From Nectonema munidae (lineage: Eukaryota; Nematomorpha; Nectonematoida; Nectonematidae), in assembly GCA_030549495.1 (NCBI GenBank), contig JAUIRK010000182.1:1-64000 (forward strand): DNA of 64,000 nt. The letters run 5' to 3'. A program made the translations under genes and the position numbers. Below, in pieces: positions 45,310-57,665 of the stretch. Each line of letters starts with the position of its first letter. Positions within the stretch are counted from its first letter, which is position 1. The notes under the pieces are model-generated. The model was not told where the DNA came from, ran no database searches, and saw only the letters and a list, made by a program, of their open reading frames with translations.

Positions 45310-47890
45310 CAGTGGCGTAGATATAAAAATTGCCGCCCGGGCGTTTCATGAATTTGACGCCTCTCTTTTATTTATAAAATAAATAAAATCTTGCTAAGAA
45401 CGCGTAATACTCATTTTATTTATAATTTAATTTTGAAAATATAAATGCTTAAAATTGGAAAGTAAAGTTTTAGTATAAAAATAAAAAAATGTAAAGGCTA
45501 ATTGATTATATATACATATTCATTCCGCACTTTTTCACTGGTTAACTTTTCTAGCTTTTTTTGTTCGAACACTATTCAATAACTTCGTCAAAAACAATCT
45601 TCTCTGTCAGCTCTCTTTCTATAGATAATATATGGCGAGATTTTTTAGCCGCAACGTACTCATAGAAGATCTTAAGTAATTTTTGATAAGTTTTAGCTTC
45701 GAAAACTTCTTTCACAAGTGGCAACACTTATAGCTATCGTCAGGAAAATTCTTAGTATTATTACTATATTTGGAACTGAATCTCCAAGATTATATTTTTG
45801 GATGAAAAGTAAAAGTTCAAAAGGACTTTCCATCGACGCATGTTTATCATTTTCAATTACAGCAACAGAATAAAAATTCTGAAGTCTTTTTCTTTCAATT
45901 AAAAACTCTTTATCAATGTCGTTATAATTTTCTTTGAATTGGAGTTCATATTTACTATCAAGTAGGTTTGACGGAGTAAGAAAATCATATTTTTCAGCAA
46001 TTTTATGAATTTGTTTGAATCTTGAAGTTATTTCTAAACATTTCTATTTCAAATCATCATCATCATCATCAAGTCTTTTATCGAGTATTTTCTTTTTTCT
46101 TTTGAGTCGACGACGTTCCATGTTTATTCCTAAATCGTTGGAAATCTTTCGAATCTCTCGAAATCTCTCGATTCTCCAAAAGAATGCTTTATAGCGCTTT
46201 CATTTTTTGATTACATTACTGTATGTTTATTCCTTTTTTTTGCAGATAAAACTGTGCATCATTTATTTCTGAAGGAATTGGTTCCCAGAAACCAAGGAAG
46301 CACAACAAAGAAAATGAGTGTAGAGCAGAAATGAAAACACCGGCATCTGCTCTTGTGGCTGTATTTTCTTCTTCATCAGTCAACTTTTCTAAAGCATCTA
46401 ACATTTTTGGAAATTCTTTTTTAACGACACTCCCGGCTTCTTTTCTTGCACATCATCGCGTTACAATTAGGCGTTTCACACTTTTACCAGTTATTGAAGT
46501 CAATATATCCCAACGATGGGTTGATGAAGAGAAATAAACAAATAAACGTTCTAAGGATCCAAAAAACGTAACAGAAGTAACAGCAGGTGAGGCTGCGGGA
46601 ACACATGCTAGATTCAGTGAGTGGTTTGAACAAGCCACAAATTCTGCTTTAGGGTTTATTTCTTTGATACGTTTTTGTAATGCACACCAACAATTACCGC
46701 AGCATTATTATAAAATTGTCCTCTACAGTTTCCAATATCAATTCCATCTTTTTCCAAACTTTCTAAAATCTTTAATGTAATTTTTTCAGAAGTTTTGTCT
46801 TTAGTTTCGATAAAATCTATAAATGATTCAACAACAAACAATTCGTTTTTATCAATCAATACATACCGTAAAATTTGGCTTGTGTGATTTTTATGTGAGC
46901 TGTCAGGAGTGCTGTCAAATATCATAGAAAAGTACTTGACTTTATTAACTTGAACAATTATTTTTGACTTTACACTTTTTCCCATGATTTCTATAAACTC
47001 GTTTTGAATCGTAGGAGGTAAATAAGAAACAAATCTTTTTTTGAGCTGGGTTCTACGAAGATGTTCTCGTAAAACTGAATCATACTTTGCTAACAAATTA
47101 ACTGACTCTAAAAAATTTCCCCTGTTTCACTGTGATTTTGGTTTAATTTAATCCTCATCGCTATCATTATTTATTTCTTCTCAGTGACCGCGAAAAGCCA
47201 AATTTTGTTTAGTTAAAAATTTAACAATATCAAGCAACCTTGAAAGAATTTCTCTCCATTTTTTTACTTCACAAACGGGCTCATTTCATGACTAAATATT
47301 TTAGGATTCAGTTTCGACCATGAATTAAATCAGTCTTCAGAATCAAACTTTGAATTACTTATGTTTCAGTCTGAGAATAACTTACAGCAAAAACAAATAT
47401 AGATGTCTTGTGAGGATAGTAAATGATCCATGTTTCAAAATTTTTTTCACCATTTGGAAGCCTTTGAAAAAACCATTCGCGTGTTAAACTTCTGCATTGT
47501 CCTTTCAGTGAAGAACCTTGGCGATATACTTTAGTAAAATTTGAATCTAAATTTTGAACTACAGATGATCCTTGATGTACAAGCAAAATTCGTGTATTAT
47601 CGTCAATCTTAACTGACCACAGACCTACATCTTTCATGTTTACTTCTGGTACTATTCTTGTTTTTTTTATGCGACTTTCAAAATTTGAAAGTGTTGACGT
47701 TTCATTTGATGTTGAATCTTTTGAAAGTGAAAAACTAAGTTCGTGATCATCTTGAGGATTAAATGTTTTAGGACAAGGACTGATATATTTTAATATTGCT
47801 CATTTATACTTTTTCAATGAAATATCTCTTTCCCTTCTTTTTCTCCTGTAAAAAGCTTCATTTTCTTTAACTCGTTTCATCTAAAAATGA
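45310..47890 (-). mobile_element. hAT element, TTF-finger/DUF4371 (ZMYM1-like) type
   Basis: The left terminus CAGTGGCGTAGATA lies at 45310, followed by GCCGCCCGGGCG. The transposase relic on the minus strand occupies 45573-47890. The other terminus was not found, so the right limit is the transposase start. The original left flank was split off by the SINE at 45126-45302. Confidence 0.65.
45573..47890 (-). pseudogene. hAT transposase (TTF finger, DUF4371), broken
   Basis: On the minus strand it starts near 47890 (MKRVKENEAFYRRKR, then an in-frame stop). The block 47637-47359 has DVGLWSVKIDD, FFQRLPNGE and WIIYYPHKTSIFVFAVSYS, the TTF-type finger region. The block 47096-46656 has VLREHLRRTQLKKRFVSYLP, KYFSMIFDSTPDSSHKN (catalytic Asp region) and YVLIDKNELFVVESFIDF. 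The end, LLKIFYEYVAAKKSRHILSI then ERELTEKIVFDEV, is the dimerisation tail near 45580-45720. Stops and frame changes are numerous. In this family the protein moves the element by cut and paste, leaving 8-bp duplications. Confidence 0.7.
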
Positions 47891-48799
47891 AACAAAGTTT
47901 CAATAAGTCTAAACTTTTTGCTATTACGGTCGTTCATGCAAGATGAATAAAAAATAAGAACTAACTTTACAATTGAAACGTTATGAATTAGTTCAGTGTT
48001 TTCCAAACCCATGTAATTTACACTAAATATTTAATTAAAAAGTTTTAGCGGGTAATGAAGGCTTGGGATAAAAATGATATGTATTTTCTAAAAATCATGA
48101 AAATATTGGAGTAACTGGCGTTATAATTAATGCCAAAATAGTAGGACTGAGGACTCCAAGTATAAATCCCTGAATTCAACTTCGGCTCCTTTATTTCAAT
48201 GAATTTGAATTTTGACACGTACTTCATTAGATACATACCAGCTGTTTTAAACATGAGAGATGGGGGACGGGCGAAGCACATCCATACATTTTAACCGAAT
48301 TTCCATCCAACAGAATATATGTCTTTACTTACACACATAAAGAATAAACTTTAAGAGATGTTGAGGTTATTTCAAAGTTTTTTGATGGAATAAATTTGTC
48401 GTTGCAATTTAAAAATATTTGGAAATGTAGGAAAAGTATATTTAACAAAATTTCACCAATTTTTGAGTAAAATAATTTATTTTTTGAAAAAAGTAAAAAC
48501 TCGAATTTTTTGTTTTTTTTTAAATTTTTTTACTAATCAATTCAAAAAAATTTGCAGAAAAAATTGTTACTTTTGTGAGCTCTGTGTATCACCAAATTAT
48601 ATTTGATAATATTCAGGCTACATATGTTAAAAGGCAAACTTATTTTTGACATGACACCAGATCGTTTTTTCTTAACTTTACACCTTTCTCATAACTGTCC
48701 TCAACTTTTAAGTTAATACTATAGAAAGAAATTTATTAACAAACTTTGAAGTTCACGGGTAAAAATGGAGCTAGAGTAGAACTTTTCCTCTCTCCTTGA
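47891..48799. other. AT-rich stretch, nothing recognised
   Basis: Only chance-like frames. The right terminus of the adjacent hAT was sought here and not found. Confidence 0.35.
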
Positions 48800-49575
48800 T
48801 GTTATCAGCAGCTCTAAATATCCAATGATTTGCTTCCAGAACAGAGATATCGGGGGGGGGGGTGTTCTGCGGCAGAGTTTGTGTTGTTGAACTTGATGAG
48901 AAGTGCGGTAATCATGGGTTTTCGATAATGAGCCTTGTATGATCCCATGGTTCCCCGAATAAGTGGTTGAAGTACAGAAATGGAATTTGGTGGTAGATAA
49001 CTGAAAATAACATTGCTCGGATGTAGCGATGTCAAGGAACTATAGGATCCTACTTTCCTGAACTTTCATAGCACTGTTTACCAGGCGTATCCTCTCTGTA
49101 AATAAATTTGCACTCCTCCAGGCATTTCTATTTGCGTAGTAGATGATAGGTAGATCACTTTTGTCAACAAATTTAAAACAGCGTGAATTAAATGCATTGC
49201 CTGCAAGTCCCACAGAAAAAGAATGACGGCTAGCTAAAATCAATCATTTTGAATATGTAATAAAATGTTTACTTTTACCTATTACTAGTGGCTCAACTTT
49301 TTCCCAGTTGAGCTACAGGCCAGCATCAGAGTAAGTCTTTCTTTTGCATTTTTACACCTTTACAATACTGATCTCTGCCTGAAAGTGTTTTTTTCTGATA
49401 GAGCGTGATTTCATTGATTGTGCCTGTAAGCACAGTGCCTTTTTCTCCACTGACTTTGTACGCATTGACAGAATAAAAGGGACCATGGATTGGACGCTTT
49501 GAAATCCAGTACCTTCAGTTTAGTTGCCAATATAAGCGCTTTTCCTCGAATAATGGCTCCGGAGATGTGTGTGAT
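48800..49575 (-). pseudogene. Tigger/pogo-type transposase relic
   Basis: In minus-strand order: KERLTLMLACSSTGKK, EPLVIGKSKH (near 49290), NSRCFKFVDKSDLPIIYYAN then RNAWRSANLF (near 49190-49080), and NVIFSYLPPNSISVLQPLIR then GTMGSYKAHYRKP (near 49010-48910). These match the DDE_1 core of Tigger/pogo transposases, including the LPPNxTSxxQPxDxG block, where the Asp is replaced here. Several frame changes show it is dead. The family inserts at TA; no termini were seen. Confidence 0.75.
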
Positions 49576-50235
49576 TTTTGGCTGAGCACTGCTGAATCAC
49601 TTGCACACTAAATCATTGATGGCAAACGTGTACACTTTGTGTTATGCCTTTGTTTCTCTAGATTTGCATTAATTTCATACTAATGTAAGCAAGGACGCAA
49701 CAAGAGGGGCAGTTGCCCCCTATGATAGAATTATGTTATAAAATTTTAAACCTTTTAATTTCTAATAAAAAATCAAAATGTTAAACTTCTATTTTAAAAC
49801 AATTTTAAAGATTTTTAAAAATATTACATTACGAGTAAGTCGCAATTCTAGACCTTGGCGTATTGTTGGACGAGACATGTTCAACAAAATTAGAAATCAT
49901 CTGTTGTTCTACTAGGAGATTGTTTTGACTAAGAAAAATATTTGAAGTAAGCTCAAGCATTTTTGATTAATTTGTAGTTAACTATTAGTGTCTCCACCCC
50001 GATTGCTTTTTTTAATCTCTGAAAACGGGGTCCCCGAAAAAAACATATTTATCCCAGGCTATCCTCAATGTATGCATATTGTATATCAAAAAATAGACAT
50101 ATTTTTTTTAATTAAAATTTAATGTATACTTAAGATTTTTCAAAATATAAAAATGCATATTTTATGTAAAAAAAAATATTTTAAAAATAAAGCTAAACGA
50201 GTATCATGTTTATTTCTTATTTTTGATTTAACATA
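49576..50235. other. stretch without a supported gene
   Basis: A hAT-like end (AGAGGGGCAGTTGCCCCC) lies near 49702-49719 without a partner. Otherwise AT-rich. Confidence 0.3.
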
Positions 50236-50440
50236 ACATAATAAGGGGGCGTGAGTATGGTTGTTTAGATACTGGGTTTCGATAATTCAAGGTCTTGGGT
50301 TCGATCCCACATCAAGCCTACTTTCTTCAGAGTTCAATACAAGCGGCGCAATTGTGCCTTCTCGATGAAAACACCCCACGGTACCTTTGCCTATAATTTA
50401 AGCGATAAGGAAATGCCAGAAATAAGACTGTGAAAATTCC
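50236..50440 (+). mobile_element. tRNA-derived SINE
   Basis: Box-A-like TATGGTTGTTTAGATACTGG and box-B TGGGTTCGATCCCAC about 40 bases apart, followed by a tRNA-unrelated body. The head resembles that of the SINE at 45126 (AATTCAAGGTC before box B in both), but the body differs. Ends are not defined. Confidence 0.55.
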
Positions 50441-50494
50441 ATCATGTAATGAAAGGGTGTGATATACTTACAATCAAAGTTAACTTGGTAAATG

Positions 50495-52760
50495 TCAAGT
50501 ATAATGTGGGAAAGTTCGATTCACGACACTTCTTTTTAATGTATGCCAAGAAGGGCAATTAATTAACAACGTACTTTGGAAGCTTTTCCAGACATTGATT
50601 ATTCCGCTAGAGAAAGAAGCCTTATAAAAACGTTTTCTGCACCTTATTTTGATAAACTGGTGAGTTCTTGAGCTTCTTAGCAAATACGAATGTAAAACAG
50701 TATGCTTGATATCCATGTGTGTCTTTGTTGATTATATTGTAGACCGTTTTCATATCTGTACGCTAAGGAAGTCAAGGACAAATATACGTAGTCTTTCTTC
50801 AAAGTCCAATTTTTCTGTCTTTTTACTTTTTTCGTTAAAAATCTTTGTATTTCTTCCAATTTTTCCTGTCCTTAGTACAGGTTGGATGAGAGATCACATA
50901 ACCGTATTCGACGTGGGGTCCAATCATCGCTTTGTATAGTGGCATAGCTATAGTAGCATCGAAAGCCGTGAAGTGCTTGGAGACTAGGAAAAATATCGAA
51001 TAAGCTTTTGAAAAATCAGGTTTAAATTTGATTTGGCATAACGCAGTGAAGAAAAAACTTTCTGGAATAGATGTTGGTTTTATGTTTTTATAGCATAATA
51101 ATACAACTCTAAATTTCCAATTCTTTTCTTGAATTCGTTGTAGAGAATAAATTTTTTTATAATTAAGCCAAATGTAAATACTTTCTTGATTGATGAACTT
51201 TTTTCTTAAATTATTTTCTTTTGTAAGCTCTTCTAATTCATCTTCTTTTTTTCCTTTTCTCATCTTTTTCCAGTGTTTTCTTTTAACTTCATATCACAAA
51301 GAAAATGTATTACTTGATATTTTCATGTCATGTTTATCAAACGTGTGATTGTTAAAAATTATTTTTACTTACACATAAACATTTTAAAGATGAAATTTAC
51401 ATAAAAATCTACATTATTATCAGCATCATTAGGTTATGATGCTTAAAAAGAGCTCATAAATTATATATACTCAGGGGTAATAACTTATTTTGCTCTGGGG
51501 TATGGGATGACACTTTCTCAGATTTACCGGAGGGTAATAGGCTAGGGTCTCGTGTTGAGACTCAATTCACTCAAGAGGTTGGACACGAGAAAAAAGCATT
51601 AGGACGTGCGACAATCTAACATTATTATTCACTATGTCAATACCATCATATGCCTACAATTTGCTATCTTATTTTCTTCATTCTTTTTTAAAGTGAAATT
51701 TGTACCGTGCATGATTTGATATATTAAATTTGGGAAGACAATGGTGTAAAAATCATTCTGTTGAGATTTTTGAGAAAACAACTTTGTGTGTTTAAAAATG
51801 GAATGATACAAGGTAGTAAAGATAAGATTTATTGAACACAAATTGACCATTATAAAATCAAGACGAGAGAAGGTGCAATAAGAATAAATGTGTGTCCTAT
51901 CGAAAATGCACGACGACTCTCTATATCCCGAAGAAGTGAGTTTCAAATAGTCGATTGAATGTTGAATGAATGCAGCACATTGCAGGTATTTGAACACGAA
52001 TGAAACATGCTGTATGTATTTGAATATGAATGTAAAATTTTAAAATATGCTTACACTAAAGTGATTATTCTATTTTCTACATATCTCAAACTTTGACCAT
52101 AATCAACTATATTTTAAATTTTAACTCAAAATACATCATCTCAAAGTCAGATTTCTAATCATCTTTAATAAAGTGTTTGAAAAGTTAGCTTGCGTTTTTT
52201 TTTGCCATTTTGTTATCAATCACTATAATGTCATCATCAAATATTTTTTCAAGAATTGAAATGTATTATTGCTTTTGTTGACTCCAACAATTTTGTAAAT
52301 ACAAAGAACTTTATTTTCTATACCTTATCTTTTGAATGTTTATATATCATGTGCAAAAATTTTTAACATGAGAAATTAAATGATCATTTATGTCATTCAC
52401 AAATTTAGTAAGAAATACAGGACCCAACCAATGAAGAGCCTTGTGGAAATCAATTTTTGGTTTATTAAACATTTGAAAAATTCTATTTACCCGAGTCATA
52501 GAATTTCTGTTTAAATATAATCTTTCATATAAGTTAAAAGAAGATTAGTGTTAGCAAAAGTTTTGAAGTTTTTAGAGTAGACTTTTATGAAAAACAGTAT
52601 TAAAAGATTTTTTGAAGTCAAGGTAAACAACATCAATTATTTTACTATTATTTATCTCTAATTGCAATTAACTTGAAAATTTAATTAGATTAGTCAATGT
52701 AGACTTTTTAGGAAGTTGATATAAGATTACTTTCTTCATGAAAATATATTCAAATATATT
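50495..52760 (-). pseudogene. decayed CR1/L2-like LINE polymerase, interrupted
   Basis: In minus-strand order: LTNLIKFSS and VVYLDFKKSFNTVFHKSLL (palm, near 52700-52600), LHWLGPVFLTKFVNDINDHL (GPxxFxxFxND turn, near 52440-52390), then after a gap FSKAYSIFFLVSKHFTAFDA and MPLYKAMIGPHVEYGYVISH (thumb, near 51010-50900), and RKRFYKASFSSGIINVWKSF (C-terminal, near 50640-50570). The gap between the palm and thumb pieces is about twice what the family needs, so something was probably inserted around 51.1-52.2 kb. All pieces are broken. Confidence 0.65.
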
Positions 52761-53302
52761 TTAGCTTAAAGATATTCATTTCATTAATGCAATATATTAT
52801 TATACATTATTTTCGACGTGGTTATAAGAGCTCTCTTTTTATATTGTAGCATATAATTTGCATGTAATTATATTACATTTACCGCTCCAAAAGGTATATA
52901 GACATATATTTACTTGCTTTTGATGAGAAAAATTTCACGGTCACATTTCTTGTGGATATATATTCTGCAATTTTACAAAGTAAGAACAATTTTAATGTCA
53001 TATTTTTATTTCAACTCGTATGCAGAGGTTATTAATCTATTCTCATATTCCTTGATAAATATGTTAACAATCTAAACTTTTATCGGTAAAATATTATTAT
53101 TAAATTACAAAAATTACTTAGTTACTTATCTTTAATAAATAGGTCATCATTTGATTACTTTTCAATTAGTCAATTGTTATTGTTAACTGCTTTTTAAGTT
53201 TATTTAAACATATTATAATGAATATATAAGAAGGTGCAGGTGTAATTAAATATCAGAATTATCAAGATGAAAATGAGGATTGAATGAATTCTTATTCTAA
53301 TC
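52761..53302. other. AT-rich stretch, nothing recognised
   Basis: No supported gene or terminus. Confidence 0.4.
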
Positions 53303-53623
53303 CATGGATCGGCAAACTTTTTTTACCCGTCGACCCCTTCATAGAACATTTGTCTTCACATCGACCCCCACCCCACATAGAAATGTTTCATAAAAGCATT
53401 AATCAATCTCCAACAATTAAGAGAGAAATAGAAAACCAAAAATGTTTCATATATCCTACACTATACAATGTGCTAAGCTATGTTTTAAAAGAAAAAGGAG
53501 ATTTATTACTACTATAAAGTAAAAATAGCATAGAACAATTTGGTAAGTTTTTCTATCTTATCGACCCCTAAAGATGTGTTATGGACCCCCAGGGGTCGCT
53601 ATCGACCACTTTGCCGACCCCTG
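53303..53623. mobile_element. hAT MITE, GGTCGGCAAA type
   Basis: The left end is CATGGATCGGCAAAC; the right end inverted is CAGGGGTCGGCAAAGTGG. TCTAATC flanks both sides (53296-53302 and 53624-53630), the 8-bp duplication being recognisable over 7 bases. Several GACCCC motifs lie inside each end. Confidence 0.75.
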
Positions 53624-53631
53624 TCTAATCA

Positions 53632-54799
53632 AACCCACAGACTTTGCCTTATGTTTTATATAAGATAAAACTATATATTTTTATACTTGAAATTTTTTAA
53701 TCTGATACTCCAGATTTATATAAAGTCTACACTATTTATAATAAATAAAAAAGAAGCTGTGCTGAAGGGCCATCAAAAGGTTTTTTATTAAAATTTCATA
53801 TATTTATAATATTTTGATATAATTACAAGTTGAATGCTATATATATAGAGAACTTGGAAAAGGCGCGGAATCATCAAATCACATTGAAGAAATCAGACAA
53901 GAAACTATGTATTTTTAAATGTGCAATTTTTGATCTGTAAAATTTATTATTTTTTGATTATTATTGGAAAAAGTTAAAATCTTGAATATATGTTATATAA
54001 ACGTGAAAAATTATATTATGCCAAAATTTCATGTCATTAGGAGCAAAAATCAGGAAGTTATTGACATGTCGAAAATGTACTCTAGGGAGATAGGAGTCTA
54101 TTTGAAAATGTTAGAACAGGATAGATTTTGAACAAACTACACTGATAAAAATAGTAATAATATTATAAGTTGAATAGTAAAAAAGTAGTAAAGTTAATTT
54201 TAACTAAATATAGAGTTCCATTACTATCTAAATAAACGCATATGTAGTAATATTACTATTAAATAGTAAACTTTGATAGCAAATATTGATTTACTCTTTT
54301 TATACACTAAAAATAGGAAATTGTAAATAAAATTTATGGAATACTTTTTTTAAAAAAAATCTTAATCGCGCTATAATTTCCATTTTTTCAAACTGGACTA
54401 GATTTTAAATCTCTTCATAATCCTACCCTAATTATATTTTAAATGAATTTTTAGCAATTATTAGATGGCGTTAATACGCACACATATAAATTAATATATT
54501 TTTATAATTTTATAAAACAAACTAACTTACAATTTCCCATAATTATTTATTTATTAAATAAAAACTAATTTAAACTTTTTTAAACATTTTTTAAATGTTT
54601 GGTTTTTATTCAAATTATAATAAGCTAAAGTTATGAAAAGACTGAAAATTTAAAACAAACAAAAAAAATATATGGATGCGGGCCGAAGCGAGAAGGCTCA
54701 ACTACTCTACAACTTCCTCTTGTTTCCTCCGATTTCTTATTATTTTCTTCCTTTTTACATCGACTGAATTCTGTAAATGAAGTTTCAAGATGCATTACT
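53632..54799. other. AT-rich stretch, nothing recognised
   Basis: No gene or terminus that I can support. Confidence 0.35.
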
Positions 54800-55672
54800 G
54801 TGTGTAAGCTCATTTACAATTTTATCAGAAAGCCTAATGTTGAGAAAATATATGATGCAAAGAAAATTCAAAGGATTATGGATCAAAGAAGGACAGGATA
54901 TTTTGATTCAATCAACTCTATTGTCAAAAACTACGAAAATCTTTTATATCTTTTTGAAGAATGTTCTTTATCCGATAATAATCACGAACTCAGTATCGAA
55001 GCTCAAATTCTCTCGATGCAAATACAGAAAAAATAGTTCATAACATAACATATTTTATTGAGCAAAAAGAAGGTTGTTCAAACCTATGAAAATTGCATCT
55101 AAAAATAATAACTTCAAATAATGAGATATTTGAGTTTTCATAAGACGAAATATCACAAGTGTAAAAACTTGAGATGACTAAAATGGAAGTCTAATCTATT
55201 TTTAAATATATTTAATGTTGGTGTATCCAGAATATTTTAAGGTAAAAACAGTTCATATTTGTTTTGAATCTCCTGTTCAAGGTTCTCAAAATTTTAATTC
55301 CTATTAACACGTATGCACAGTTACTTTAAAATACTCAAATACTCATGATATACTTTTTTAAAAATTTAACTTCTATGATGCACGAGAGAAAAAAAACCTG
55401 ATTCTGCCATCATATTTAGATTCATATATAAAATATATTGATACTGGTGAATTTGTCAAGAAATTTTCTAACAAAACAAGAAGAATTCAACTTTTTTGAG
55501 AGAGCATGTAGATTTTCCAAAATGAGATAAGTTTTTTTTCTATAAATAATTGTTTTATTTATTCATTACTTATTTTTAAAAGCATTAAATTGCCCAATTT
55601 TAAATCAAAATATTCAGGCCCCCTGAACTTCCCCTTCTACCCCCAACTTCCAATCTCTGGCTACAGCCCTAG
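54800..55672 (+). pseudogene. possible hAT transposase scrap with right terminus
   Basis: A 78-codon frame (54800-55036) has KLIYNFIRKPNVEKIYDAKK and YFDSINSIVKNYENLLYLFE. This resembles the middle of DUF4371-type hAT transposases (YxFxRxSPKR...RW...AxxAIxxNYExLxxxLE). At 55657-55672 GGCTACAGCCCTAG, read inverted CTAGGGCTGTAGCC, resembles a worn hAT end. No left end was found. Confidence 0.4.
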
Positions 55673-55674
55673 AT

Positions 55675-55795
55675 GTATGGCCTAGTGGTAAGAGTGTAAG
55701 GTTTCCGTAACGTTGGTCTTCGTTCAGAACATCGTTGTAAGGCTATGGAACATTTTTCTTGTCTTGGATGCGACACCAACAACTAAAAAGAGAAG
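55675..55795 (+). mobile_element. tRNA-derived SINE, worn
   Basis: TATGGCCTAGTGGTAAGAG is a good box A. The box-B position holds the imperfect CGTTCAGAACATCG. The body has AAGGCTATGGAACATTTTTC. Confidence 0.45.
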
Positions 55796-56889
55796 AGATT
55801 TTATAAAATTAAAGGAGATATTTTTTGCGTTATAGATTAATTATTATTATTTATTGATAAAAAAACTTTGAAACTGAAAATAAAGATACAATATGACTTT
55901 AAGTTTATAAAACTCAGCTTCACTAAAAAAACCTTCCTGTTATGAATAAGATGGAGTATTCTATACAAAATATTTGACTAGTTTTTAATTACTTGCCTTT
56001 ATAAATAAACTTTTTGAATATAAATTTTCAAGGTGTAAAAAAGTAAACAGAATTCACATATTTCACATGTAAGTAGGCGAATATTCAAGTGCTAAAATGA
56101 GAATATTCTTTATTTTCAAAATTGGCTAGCTTTAGTTTGTTTATAAATTGTACAAAGAGAGGAAAAAATGAGTCGCAGAAGAGTTTAGTACAGAGAAAAC
56201 TTTTTTAAAGTCATTAATTTTTTAAATCCTTGAAATTTAAATGCTAAAAAGTAAAATTAAAAATGGAGAACAAGTTTGTCTGTATAGAGAAAATACTATT
56301 CTCATTATCAACAACTTCATCGGTATCATCATCAAAATCAACATCATCATCACCTCACATTTTCACCATCATAATGCTCGGGACTCGCCTTTTTCCGCTT
56401 TAGTGAATTACCGAATTAACAATCGGCAAAATTTTCACCTTATTTGAGTCATATTCCTACTTGTCTAGTTTTTCATTTACAAATTAAATTTTAAAGTCTT
56501 CGCATATATTGTAAATTTAATGAGGACCTTTATTTTTATCATGATCAAATTAGATGAATTCTGGATCAAATTTTACAGCGGCCAATATATTTTAGCTAGT
56601 TTTAGCCTATTCTTTGATGATTATTATTATTCCTACTGAGACTTTTACGACTCATAAAGGATTTTATCTGAGATTATTCTAATCTTTATTTAAAAAGATT
56701 AGTTCTGATTTTAGGGGATTAGTTGTTGTCATGGACGTCTTTAGCTCTAAAAATTTCATAAACTCATCCTCATCATCCTATTCTTTGTATGATAAGCGAA
56801 ATTCCCCATAGTGAATACTGTTTTATAGAAAGCGTATCCTTATTATATATTTTATGTGCGTAGTTATCTCTGTGAGCCTGCCTGCCTAA
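55796..56889. other. AT-rich stretch, nothing recognised
   Basis: No supported gene or terminus. Confidence 0.35.
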
Positions 56890-57545
56890 TCATCTCTTCG
56901 CAATGAAAGCCTGATTTTGAAACTGGAAACTTTTGGCATTGTTGATAATCTTTTGTTGTGGCTGATAGACTTTATTTGCAGAATATATTTGTTCCTCCCA
57001 AACGTTGTTACATTCGGTATTACAGAAATATATAGTGGAATCCCATGTGTGCATAGGTTCTCCTTCTTAACTATATTTCTCATGGATATTACTGAGAAGC
57101 TAACCCTTTGATCAGAATTCAAGTGAAAATTAAAATGCATCTTTACAGAAAGACATTTGGTTCTTATATGGATGGTTTATGCAATGTTATTTGAACTTTA
57201 ATCTGGACAAGGGTGAATATCTTCAAATTGGAAAACCAAATAAGGTTATATGCTATGTGGATGGCCTTGCAAAAGATGGAAATAAAATGACTTGGGTTAA
57301 TTATGAATTTTAAATTTGATTTCAACTTACAAGTCTCTTCTGTTATGAAAAAGGCTTATTCCACAAAACATGATTTGAAAAGCATCTTCATCTTCATACG
57401 TGCTGTACAATTTGCAAATCGTTTGTGAGACGCATTATATAAGTACGATAATGCTTTATACAGTGGTGATGTTATTCTAGCGTCGAATACAGAGAAGTGT
57501 CTTAAAATTTGAAAAAAGATTGATTCTAGACGACACCTAAGACGG
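56890..57545 (+). pseudogene. decayed CR1-like LINE polymerase, + strand
   Basis: SLILKLETFGIVDNLLLWLI (palm, near 56906), SGIPCVHRFSFLTIFLMD (degenerate GVPQGSxLxPxLFLxYxND turn, near 57035), then NLDKGEYLQIGKPN (near 57205) and VMKKAYSTKHDLKSIF (near 57335). The order and spacing are those of the polymerase palm and thumb. There are several stops and frame changes. It is related in type to the relic at 50495-52760. Confidence 0.6.
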
Positions 57546-57584
57546 TATTAAAATCCTAAAGTTATCACGTAATGTAAAAAAATC

Positions 57585-57665
57585 GCCAACAGATGGCGTA
57601 GAGTTTATTGATCCAGATGGTCTGGGTTCGATTCTCATTCGTGACTGTTATTACCAACTATTCAG
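57585..57665 (+). mobile_element. tRNA-derived SINE head
   Basis: GATGGCGTAGAGTTTATTG (box-A-like) and CTGGGTTCGATTCTC (box B), followed by GACTGTTATTACCAAC. Short, and the ends are unclear. Confidence 0.45.

Noticed and set aside
51632-51997. 121-codon minus-strand frame as a gene
   Set aside because: It lies in the gap of a decayed LINE and matches nothing known; its composition fits chance in AT-rich DNA.
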